From: Desulfobulbaceae bacterium UBA5611
GTDB lineage: Bacteria; Desulfobacterota; Desulfobulbia; Desulfobulbales; Desulfocapsaceae
Assembly: GCA_002424635.1 (NCBI GenBank)
Contig: DIKT01000054.1
Location: 1 to 38,524 of the forward strand
DNA length: 38,524 bases
Reading direction: 5' to 3'
Each line of letters opens with the position of its first letter. Position 1 is the first letter of the stretch. The position numbers were made by a program, and so were the translations under genes. Under the pieces are notes generated by a model. The model worked only from the letters and a program-made list of their open reading frames with translations, did not search any database and was not told the DNA's origin. Shown here piece by piece: positions 24,833 through 32,769 of this stretch.

Positions 24833-25438
24833 ATGTCAATCCTGATCAGCAGTGCAAACGCAACGACCAGAAAGCGATGGACACAAATTTTGCAGGATGA
24901 GCATAAATTGCTTATCGTTTCCGATATTCTAGAATTGAAAAGCATTATTCAGCAAAATACAATAGAGCTCATTCTCCTTCATCGTTCTATGGCAGATATG
25001 GGCTTTATTTCAGAGCTGACAGCAGCGCGAATCTTTGTGCTTTCGGACATACCGAATGATAATGAGGCGTTTACTTTGCTCAGACATGGCGTCGTAGGGT
25101 TTGCCAACACCTATATTTCGGCTGCCCGCCTCAAAGAAGCTGTCAATACGATCCTCACCGGCCGAGTCTGGGTTGGTCAAAAATTAATGCAGAAAATAAT
25201 TCGTGGAGCCTATCCCGCCATTGACGAGAAAAGAATTAAAACTATACCTGAGCACAATCTCTCGGACCGGGAAGAAGAAGTAGCCTTACTGGTAAGCAAA
25301 GGTAAGTCAAATCTGGAAATCGCCGCCGAGCTTAATATCTCTGAACGAACGGTAAAAGCGCATATCAGCTCTATTTTTAAGAAGACGAAGACCGAAAGCA
25401 GATTACAGTTGGCACTCTATATCAAGGCCATGAATTAA
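24833..25438 (+). CDS. Orphan LuxR-family response-regulator-like protein
   Basis: A 201-residue protein with an N-terminal receiver-like fold (~1-110) and a C-terminal LuxR helix-turn-helix (LSDREEEVALLVSKGKSNLEIAAELNISERTVKAHISSIFKKTKT, ~143-190). The receiver lacks the phosphorylated Asp: the third strand reads IELILLHRSMADMGF with His at the usual Asp position, and the N-terminal acidic pair is absent. It therefore probably acts without a kinase or senses something else. It lies 3 nt after lapC, so it may regulate the lap genes or the cluster downstream. Confidence 0.88.
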   Translation: MSILISSANATTRKRWTQILQDEHKLLIVSDILELKSIIQQNTIELILLHRSMADMGFISELTAARIFVLSDIPNDNEAFTLLRHGVVGFANTYISAARLKEAVNTILTGRVWVGQKLMQKIIRGAYPAIDEKRIKTIPEHNLSDREEEVALLVSKGKSNLEIAAELNISERTVKAHISSIFKKTKTESRLQLALYIKAMN

Positions 25439-25541
25439 TAACCATATTTCAATATTATTGAATGTTTTAAAAACGTTAGAGGCTGATACCCCGTAGAAGT
25501 GCTTATCAGCAACCATCTCAAACATAAGGATAGATGGCGCC

Positions 25542-27383
25542 ATGGATTTATCTCCTGAGAGTAGCCAATACGACAATCCGGATCTGAAGCTTCCCGAGTT
25601 TCAACCCGGACCTTCAGATCTCGACTTCCTGCACCAGCTGGAGACGGCCATTGCTAACGCTGCAGGCGAGCCTTACGTTGATGCAACCGAGATAGACAGA
25701 CGTTTCAATCTGACTTGTTTTCCCCAGCATTACCAGCGTCTTATCCTGATATTATATGCGCCTGGTCACAAACGTATTTTGATCAGCCGGGCGGCTAAAG
25801 ATCGACCGGTTGCATTCTCCGTCATCTTTAAGTTATTACTCTCTCACCCCCGTTGCCGACAACTGGCAGCCCTGCCTTTTCGTCTACAAATGGATTTTGT
25901 CGTAGAATCGCCGAGGCCCATCAATTTTTATTCCGTAGGCATGGAAGTAGGCGGTGCACGGCATTTCGAAATTGGTATCGACGGTCTGATGTTTTATGGT
26001 ACTGACAACAAATTGCATCTTTTTCCACCCGGCGATAGTTATGTCCGTTCTGTAATGGGCATGGGCCAGTTGCGTGATTATTTACACAGGGCACATGGCG
26101 AAGAATATTTACGTACGGCCGTGTTCAAGTGTTTTCGTTCCGAGAGTTATCTTTCCGGGAAAGATCTTTGGCTGCGTCTCTATCGGGGCCATCCGCTGGT
26201 AGGAGCATTGACAAAGGCCAAGGTCGAACGTGCTGTCGAGTTGGCAGTAGGCCATATCCGCCAGACCCAGGAAGAAAATGGCAAGTTCCTCTATTATTAC
26301 GATGCCGCCCTCAATTCCAAGCGGGACCATGAGCATCCAAAAAGAAACCCTGATAAAAATCCTTATTATAATATTCTTCGTCACGGTGGGGGTGGATTAA
26401 CCTGCGTTTTCCAGGAAAAGTATTTCCATAATGGTGAGACAATCGGCAACATCCAGCGCGCTATTGATTATCTGGTGGCGCACATTAGAGTTCAGGATTA
26501 CCAGGGCCGAGAAGGTGCCTACATTTACAGTGAAAAAAAGGCCAAACTGGGCGGGAGCGGCATCGCGCTTTACTTGTTGGCGGAATATCAGCTGTTGACT
26601 GGCGATACTTGTTACCAGAAATGGGCTGATCGTCTTGCCTGGCATCTGCTCAACCAGATCACTGCCAGCGGCGAGTTCATCTATTACAATCTCTATCTTG
26701 ATATCCCGGTGACGGAAGAGGATAACCAAAAATATTTCTCATTCTATTATCCCGGCGAGGCAGTCTGCGGTCTGGCGAAATACCTCCATCTTGTTGATCC
26801 TAAAGATAGAACGCCCATTTTTGATAAACTGCGCCAGGCTCTGGAATTTCTTCTGGTTGTGCGACCATCCACCAGGGCCAGCGAGTATACGGTAGTCCCT
26901 TCTGACTCGTGGTTGATGATGGGCATCAAGGAACTGTGGGATTTTAAGGAGATGCGTGATCCATTGTATGCTAATTTTGTTTTTTCGGATGCGCAATCAA
27001 TGATAGATCACCTTTATAAGGTAGCAGATGCTCCCTGTCCAGACTATGCCGGTGCTTTTTATTATAACTATGGTGATTATCCTTACGCTGATGGTGCACG
27101 CTGTGAAGGATTACTAGGTGCCTACGAACTCGCCATTAAGATGGGCGACCAAGATAAGGCGGTTCATATCTGGCGGGCGCTACGTCTTGCCGCCTGGGCA
27201 TTAATGCATTTGGTTAACACCGCAGATTCTCTTTATTTCGCTCCTGATCCAGCTCTTGCTTTGGGTGGAATTCGCTTCAAGTATACACGCCAGTGGTTTC
27301 GCATAGATACCATCCAGCACGTTGCCTCTTTCTTTGCCAAAATGCTGCCCCACTGGGACAGAGCAGAGGTTCCTTCCTCCTAA
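25542..27383 (+). CDS. AMMECR1-like domain fused to an alpha/alpha-toroid domain
   Basis: A 613-residue cytoplasmic protein without signal peptide. Residues ~25-205 resemble AMMECR1: a helical start, LPFRLQMDFVVESPRPI, then HFEIGIDGLMFYG, LHLFPPGDSYVRSV and a helix ending TAVFKCFRSESYL, in the same order as the C-terminal half of AMMECR1 (G-x-DGL, LLP-Q-V, F-x-A-E-x-F). Residues ~220-600 are repeated helical hairpins with aromatic/Gly turns (KFLYYYDAALN, GREGAYIYSEKKAKLGGSGIALYLLAEYQLL, GEFIYYNLYLD, CEGLLGAYELAIKMGD), like six-hairpin glycosidase or epimerase toroids. AAGGA lies 11 nt before the ATG. First of five same-strand genes of unknown pathway. Could be a sugar-acting enzyme; no proven catalytic residues. 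Confidence 0.6.
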   Translation: MDLSPESSQYDNPDLKLPEFQPGPSDLDFLHQLETAIANAAGEPYVDATEIDRRFNLTCFPQHYQRLILILYAPGHKRILISRAAKDRPVAFSVIFKLLLSHPRCRQLAALPFRLQMDFVVESPRPINFYSVGMEVGGARHFEIGIDGLMFYGTDNKLHLFPPGDSYVRSVMGMGQLRDYLHRAHGEEYLRTAVFKCFRSESYLSGKDLWLRLYRGHPLVGALTKAKVERAVELAVGHIRQTQEENGKFLYYYDAALNSKRDHEHPKRNPDKNPYYNILRHGGGGLTCVFQEKYFHNGETIGNIQRAIDYLVAHIRVQDYQGREGAYIYSEKKAKLGGSGIALYLLAEYQLLTGDTCYQKWADRLAWHLLNQITASGEFIYYNLYLDIPVTEEDNQKYFSFYYPGEAVCGLAKYLHLVDPKDRTPIFDKLRQALEFLLVVRPSTRASEYTVVPSDSWLMMGIKELWDFKEMRDPLYANFVFSDAQSMIDHLYKVADAPCPDYAGAFYYNYGDYPYADGARCEGLLGAYELAIKMGDQDKAVHIWRALRLAAWALMHLVNTADSLYFAPDPALALGGIRFKYTRQWFRIDTIQHVASFFAKMLPHWDRAEVPSS

Positions 27384-27651
27384 TGACCAGTCGCTTGATT
27401 TTTTTTGTCAGGCAGCTTTGACCGGTTATCTCATTTGAATAATTGTCTGTCTGGAGGTTAATTTATTATTGTAATTATTGGAAATTAGTAATAATTCAAC
27501 TAAACAGCACCAAGCAATAAAAATATAATTTTCAAAAAGCTTGTCCGACTTTGGCATTAACGGAAAAGCATTATTATAAAGTCTATAAATGAGATAGGCT
27601 TTTACGCCAATATTGACGTTACTGATTTGTAAGTTAAAGGAGCATTGCTTT

Positions 27652-29535
27652 ATGAAGATTATTGTTACCGGCCAAGCTGTTCCTTTGCGATACGAGACAA
27701 TAAAAAGTTTTGAATTGCTGGGGCATGAAGTCACTCTTGTTACCGATAGAAAAAACTGGCCGGAGGGTAATTATGACTTCTGCCTTGACACCGGTGCCGG
27801 CGGTATTCAAGACATTCGTCATACAATGGCAGCTCTTGACGGGAAAAAAATTCATTACATTCTCCTGTCCACATACAAAGTATATCCAGGAATTCCTCGC
27901 TTAGTTCCATGGCGGTCGGATGTTATCAATCTCTGTGACGAAGCTGGTATAGAATCACTTGATGTGAAAATTCGTGGCAAACGGGCAGCTGAGAGAGAAT
28001 TAAAACTCTGCGCTGCTCATCGTCGGATGCCATGGACAATACTGCGGCCAGCTATCGTAGAATTAAAATATGCTCCAGAAGCGCAGAACATGTGGTGGTT
28101 TGTCAGTCGGATCCTTGACGGTCAACCATTAGTCCTGCCTGATGGCGATGATCCCCTATTTCGTCATGTCTCCGGCGACGATTTGGTGGGGGCAGTGCTT
28201 GCGGTTGCTGGCAAGGACAAGGCCTATGGTGAAACCATTCATGTGGTAGATTCGGCACTTCTCACCTTTGAATCTTATGCGCGCTTAATAATGAATGGCC
28301 TGAAACAGGAAGTACCTGTACGCCGTGTCTCCACTGATATTTGGAATTCCAGTGCATTGACTCTACCCATGGGGCAAGAGCTACACAGTTCGTTTATTGA
28401 TAGTTCTCTTCTTTTGCACGATCTGGGCTGGCGTCCTGCAGACGAAGGTGCCTGGGTAGGAGAATACGCCATGCAGCTAAGTACGAGGACGCCGCCAGTT
28501 TACCCGACCAGACAAAGGGAATTGGCGGTTTTACATGCTGGGGCCATCAAACAAGTCGTCACTTCTGCATGTCCCTTACCTGAAGGTTGGCGTTTAACCG
28601 GAGTTCCTGGCAGACCTTCTTCTTTTGGATATCAATGGAACATGCAGCAGAAAAAATCAGCTTATCCTGTGTTCCAAACTCGAAAAGTAGCCTTAAGCTT
28701 ATGCGACGAACTTTTTTTAACCGAGGAAGCAGGTGCTAACAGAAAAATCCTTAGTCATAATGTTCTTTTGGAATTACTGGAATCTAAAAATTCTCACCTG
28801 AACATCGGCGACTTATTCCTTCCCTTACACCCTCAATCCTGTTTAGTAAAAGAGTGTGGGCGATGCCATGAGCTGGCCCATAATGATGACGATGGTTTTG
28901 CCCGAGACATAGTGCACGAAGACCCTGTTCATCTCATTCCCATCCCTGCTGAACTGGCTGAATATGCACTGCTTGCCCACCCTCTTTCCTGTCTGCTCTC
29001 AGTGCTACCTTATGTTTTTCAGAATGTTACAGGACCAGTATGGATTTATGGCCGAAGAGTCGAATCAATTCTGGCTGGTTTCTTAGCTGCCGATTCTGAA
29101 AAAATAGTGACTCATGTTGATCGCTCTCTGGATCGCAGTAACTTGCCAAAAGAGATGATGCTGCTCTCGCTTAATAAAACTAGCAATGCTGTCAGAAACA
29201 AAATTGAGATCGCTCCTGCTGCTGTTATTAATCTGTCAGGCACCAGGGATGGAGAGAACCTGCTGGCAGGTGCCTTGCGACAAAAGGGCTTTCTTGTCAG
29301 TCCTTTTGTCGTAACCCAAAATCATTCGAGAAGGCTCAACGTTAATTTACCGGTATATACGCCAGGTAAAAATTGGTTAGAAATGGCGGTAAGGACTCTT
29401 GAGCAATGGGCGCAATATCGAGATCTCCAAAATCTGATCCGGCAAGTGCCAGTTGACCAGCCATCGGAATTGTTTATAACCAGTACCTTTCAACTGCCAT
29501 TTCTGGAAATATCAAGGTTGGAGAAAACACAATGA
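27652..29535 (+). CDS. Degenerate extended SDR fused to a zinc-MDR-like domain
   Basis: The frame is open from 27613, but AAAGGAG just before ATG 27652 sets a 627-residue product. The N-terminal half (~1-300) is an NAD-epimerase-type SDR (MKIIVTG, LLSTYKVYPG, PWTILRPAIVELKY, FRHVSGDDLVGAVLAVA), but the glycine motif reads GQAVPLR and the catalytic Y-x-x-x-K reads K-I-R-G-K (Lys106 for Tyr). The C-terminal half (~330-600) resembles a medium-chain dehydrogenase: IGDLFLPLHPQSCLVKECGRC, then IPAELAEYALLAHPLSCLLSVLP, as in the alcohol dehydrogenase GDRV...C-x-x-C and E-x-A-x-x-x-E/H-P-L regions, without a clear Rossmann glycine motif. A rare fusion; activity uncertain. Overlaps the next gene by 4 nt (ATGA), so the two are coupled. 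Confidence 0.68.
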   Translation: MKIIVTGQAVPLRYETIKSFELLGHEVTLVTDRKNWPEGNYDFCLDTGAGGIQDIRHTMAALDGKKIHYILLSTYKVYPGIPRLVPWRSDVINLCDEAGIESLDVKIRGKRAAERELKLCAAHRRMPWTILRPAIVELKYAPEAQNMWWFVSRILDGQPLVLPDGDDPLFRHVSGDDLVGAVLAVAGKDKAYGETIHVVDSALLTFESYARLIMNGLKQEVPVRRVSTDIWNSSALTLPMGQELHSSFIDSSLLLHDLGWRPADEGAWVGEYAMQLSTRTPPVYPTRQRELAVLHAGAIKQVVTSACPLPEGWRLTGVPGRPSSFGYQWNMQQKKSAYPVFQTRKVALSLCDELFLTEEAGANRKILSHNVLLELLESKNSHLNIGDLFLPLHPQSCLVKECGRCHELAHNDDDGFARDIVHEDPVHLIPIPAELAEYALLAHPLSCLLSVLPYVFQNVTGPVWIYGRRVESILAGFLAADSEKIVTHVDRSLDRSNLPKEMMLLSLNKTSNAVRNKIEIAPAAVINLSGTRDGENLLAGALRQKGFLVSPFVVTQNHSRRLNVNLPVYTPGKNWLEMAVRTLEQWAQYRDLQNLIRQVPVDQPSELFITSTFQLPFLEISRLEKTQ

Positions 29536-31751
29536 AAATACTTATTATAGGAGGAAATCGATTTGTTGGCGCCGAGTTAGTAACTCAGGCAGCTATAGCC
29601 GGCCATGAAGTTACAGTTCTTGCTCTTGATCCACCCACTTTAAGAGCACGCTCTCACGTCCGCTATATTCGTGCTGATCGTAATAATCACGCTGAAATGG
29701 CAGCGGGACTGAATGGCTTGGAGTTTGATGTTGTCTTTGATAATATCGCTTTTGTGCCAGACAATATTACACTCCTGATGAGCGTGATTGGTGACCGAAT
29801 CGGACGATATGTTCTGACCAGCAGTGTCGATATTTACTCCCGAGATACTTCACATATAAGCAGTGAAGATAGGGCCGTTTTTGAACCCTCCAGCCTGGAG
29901 GATGCTCCAAGCGGTGAAAGATATCTGCGAGGTAAGCGCGGTTGTGAACTTATTCTCCAGCAGAGCTCTATCCCTTGGACCGTCATTCGGCCTGCTAATG
30001 TTTATGGAAGATCAGACCCGGTACCTCCCTCCCCGAGAAACATACATCCTCTCAACCAGCCTTACGGCCGATCACTTTTCATGCCCCCTCGAGTTCTCGA
30101 TGGTGGTCCGATCCTTCTGCGAATGGATGATCGGAGAGTATTCCGTCTGGCTGGAGTACAGGATGTGGCCTCGGCCTTGCTATTGGTCTCAGAACATCCT
30201 GAGGCTGTCGGTAAGGCTTTTAATGTGGCTGGTGATGAAATATGGACTTCCGAAAGTCTGGTCAGGACTACCTGCAAGGTAGCAGGGGTTACACCGGATA
30301 TAGTCAGAGTTTCACGCGAAGAACTCCGCTCTGCCGGCCTGGGTGATTATTCTTCGCCATACGGCCAGATTTCAATCTGGTCTGTTTCTGATAATAAAAG
30401 GTTGCGTGAACTTGGTTGGCTACCTACCCCGGCGGATATACATTTAAGCAAACTGGTTGAAGAAATGCCGGCCCCTGCCCAAAGGCCATTTTATGGAAGG
30501 CGGCTTCAGGAAATTGCGTTAGCTGAACGTATCAAACGCAGGCAAGTGCATGCTGTTTATCCAGCTTCCCATACAGTGCCGATAGTCACCCCCTCCCCTT
30601 TGCAAAGAGTGACTATCAAGAATGAATCTCTTCCAGGACAATTTGCTAATTATCCTGAGAGTAAACGGCGAACTGGTTTTATCAGTCTTGACGCAAATAT
30701 GGGCCAACTACATCCTGATCATTTTCAGTTGTTCCAGGGCCGTATAATCAGCAGCATTGGAATAGGAACCCATCGGGGTGAAGAGACTGCCGAGACTGAT
30801 GCCACATACCACCAAGCATTAAAGATGGCGATAAAAGGTGGGATTAATATTGTCGATACGGCGATCAATTACCGCAAAATGCGTTCCGAACGGATGGTAG
30901 GACGAGTTTTGGCCGAATTGAGTGCCGAAGGGATACCAAGAGAAGCTATCTGCGTCTGCACTAAGGGAGGTTTCATTCCAGAAGATTGCGAAGAAAGATT
31001 TTCGGCTGATCGCTATATTCGTGACCAATACCTCAGCACTAACCTCATTAACATGAACCAGGCGGTGCGCAGACATGCTATTTCGCCAAGCTTTATTGCA
31101 AAATCAATGGCGCAAAGCCTTGAAAATCTGCAACTTGAGCACATTGATGTCTATTATTTGCACAATCCGGAACGATCCAAAATATTGATGAAAAATGAGG
31201 CTTTTTTTAAGCTTTTGCAGCAAACTTTTGCCATTCTTGAAGACGCGGCATCTGCAGGAAAAATTGGTGTTTACGGCCTTGCCACCTGGGATGGATTTCT
31301 TGCAGAAGAAAGTGCCCACGCATATCTTCCACTCGAAAAGATAGTGCACCTGGCCCGGGAAGCAGGCGGCGAAGATCACCACTTTCGCAGTATACAGGTG
31401 CCATTCAATCTCTCCAATCAGGATGCTTTATATAAAAACAATCAGATGTTGAATGGAGAAAAAACCTCTCTTTTAGAGGTAGCAGCGGCCTATGGTTTGC
31501 AAGTCTTCTCCAGCGCCAGCGTTGACCGTGGCAAGCCACTGACAACAAAACAACTGGCTGGGTTGACCAGCTTTTGTGCCGGACTTGATCCGATCCAGGC
31601 AGCCTTGCAGTTTGCTCGCAGTGCACCGATTATTGGAACGGCTTTGATTGGCCTGCGTCTGCCAAAATACACTGAAAGCGCCCTTGAAGTTTGCCGACGA
31701 CCTGTGCTTCTTCAAAGCGAATTCAACCAACTGCGATCAAGAAACAAATAA
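29532..31751 (+). CDS. Extended SDR (NAD-dependent epimerase/dehydratase) fused to aldo/keto reductase
   Basis: A 739-residue bifunctional-looking enzyme. Residues ~1-330 are an extended SDR: MKILIIGGNRFVGAEL (nucleotide binding), LTSSVDIYS, Y131-L-R-G-K135 (catalytic Y-x-x-x-K), PWTVIRPANVYG. Residues ~400-735 are an aldo/keto reductase with all four catalytic residues: Asp442 (NIVDTAINY), Tyr447, Lys478 (CTKGG) and His544 (YYLHNPE). The two domains suggest successive oxidation/reduction or epimerisation of one substrate, probably a sugar nucleotide or amino-sugar-like acid. The SDR half resembles that of the preceding gene (RGKR and RPA motifs shared), so they are probably paralogs that acquired different partners. 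ATGA overlap with its upstream neighbour. Confidence 0.82.
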   Translation: MKILIIGGNRFVGAELVTQAAIAGHEVTVLALDPPTLRARSHVRYIRADRNNHAEMAAGLNGLEFDVVFDNIAFVPDNITLLMSVIGDRIGRYVLTSSVDIYSRDTSHISSEDRAVFEPSSLEDAPSGERYLRGKRGCELILQQSSIPWTVIRPANVYGRSDPVPPSPRNIHPLNQPYGRSLFMPPRVLDGGPILLRMDDRRVFRLAGVQDVASALLLVSEHPEAVGKAFNVAGDEIWTSESLVRTTCKVAGVTPDIVRVSREELRSAGLGDYSSPYGQISIWSVSDNKRLRELGWLPTPADIHLSKLVEEMPAPAQRPFYGRRLQEIALAERIKRRQVHAVYPASHTVPIVTPSPLQRVTIKNESLPGQFANYPESKRRTGFISLDANMGQLHPDHFQLFQGRIISSIGIGTHRGEETAETDATYHQALKMAIKGGINIVDTAINYRKMRSERMVGRVLAELSAEGIPREAICVCTKGGFIPEDCEERFSADRYIRDQYLSTNLINMNQAVRRHAISPSFIAKSMAQSLENLQLEHIDVYYLHNPERSKILMKNEAFFKLLQQTFAILEDAASAGKIGVYGLATWDGFLAEESAHAYLPLEKIVHLAREAGGEDHHFRSIQVPFNLSNQDALYKNNQMLNGEKTSLLEVAAAYGLQVFSSASVDRGKPLTTKQLAGLTSFCAGLDPIQAALQFARSAPIIGTALIGLRLPKYTESALEVCRRPVLLQSEFNQLRSRNK

Positions 31752-31830
31752 GAATCTATTGCTAAACTTGTTTATTTCGTCAACAACTAAGCTTTCGGTG
31801 GTATTCTCTCCTTCCCTTTATCCTTTCTAA

Positions 31831-32769
31831 ATGAAGAATATGAAAAATATACTCGGAATTATTAGTAGTCAAAAAGAAAAATCTTATGCTAGTTTTTATG
31901 AACGAGAAGCAACTGAATTCTATGATGAGATCCTGTATATTGATCCTAAACGTGTAGAGTACACAATTAGAAGAGGGGAAAATACCCCTGAAATAGTCTA
32001 TGATGGTTACATACTGAATAACCTGTCGATGGTATATGTCCTCAGTCCGCCTTTGGGAACATGGAACCATACCATTCTTTTAGTTAAATATTTACTGGCT
32101 GCCGGATGTCCAATTTCTGATACTTTCGAGATGTTGCGCAGGGATGGTATCGGTAAAGCATATGAAGCCCTGGCATCTCAAAAAAACGTTGGCACTACCT
32201 GTTATATAGCCACATCGCTTGCGGCGGGAACAAGTATTATCGAAAAATTAGCAGAGGAAAGCTATCCTTTGGTAACAAAACCAACCTACGGCCACCATGG
32301 TAAGGGTATTTATAAAATTGACAACGCTCAGGAGGCCCTCCATCATCTTCAGCAACATTTCATGGATTCTAAAGATTTTTTAATTTTAGAAAAATTTATC
32401 ATCTATACGAAAGAATGGCGAGTTTATGTGGTCGACGGAGACATAATTGGCTCTTATGGAAAGTCTGCTTTGCCTGGCAGTTTTATTGCCAATTTACATC
32501 AGGGGGCACAAACAAAACCTGCCGAACCTATGGATGAAATTTATGAGTTCATTAAAGCTCATTTACCATCAGAATGCAGGCAAGGAATATATGGACTTGA
32601 CGTCGGCTTAAGTGCAAACGGAGAAATACATGTTATAGAAACAAATCGTTGTCCAGGCTGGAAAGGCCTGCAATCCAGTAAAATCAATTTCCCCTATGAG
32701 GCAAATAAAATTCTTTTTAAGAGAGCTCGCCAATACACACAAGAACCAGCTAATGAAAAAATTGGTTAA
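31831..32769 (+). CDS. RimK-like ATP-grasp ligase
   Basis: A 312-residue ATP-grasp protein. A lid-type lysine region LVTKPTYGHHGKGIYKI is followed by DFLILEKFI, EWRVYVVDGDIIGSYGK and the metal-binding end GLDVGLSANGEIHVIETNRCPGW (Glu and Asn near residue 270). Relatives such as RimK and gamma-glutamyl or lysine-biosynthesis ligases join a carboxylate to an amine with ATP through an acyl phosphate. Substrate is unknown. A second in-frame ATG lies at 31840; no strong ribosome binding site is visible. The gene lies 79 bases after the SDR-AKR gene and overlaps the next gene by 17 nt, arguing for one operon. Confidence 0.85.
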   Translation: MKNMKNILGIISSQKEKSYASFYEREATEFYDEILYIDPKRVEYTIRRGENTPEIVYDGYILNNLSMVYVLSPPLGTWNHTILLVKYLLAAGCPISDTFEMLRRDGIGKAYEALASQKNVGTTCYIATSLAAGTSIIEKLAEESYPLVTKPTYGHHGKGIYKIDNAQEALHHLQQHFMDSKDFLILEKFIIYTKEWRVYVVDGDIIGSYGKSALPGSFIANLHQGAQTKPAEPMDEIYEFIKAHLPSECRQGIYGLDVGLSANGEIHVIETNRCPGWKGLQSSKINFPYEANKILFKRARQYTQEPANEKIG

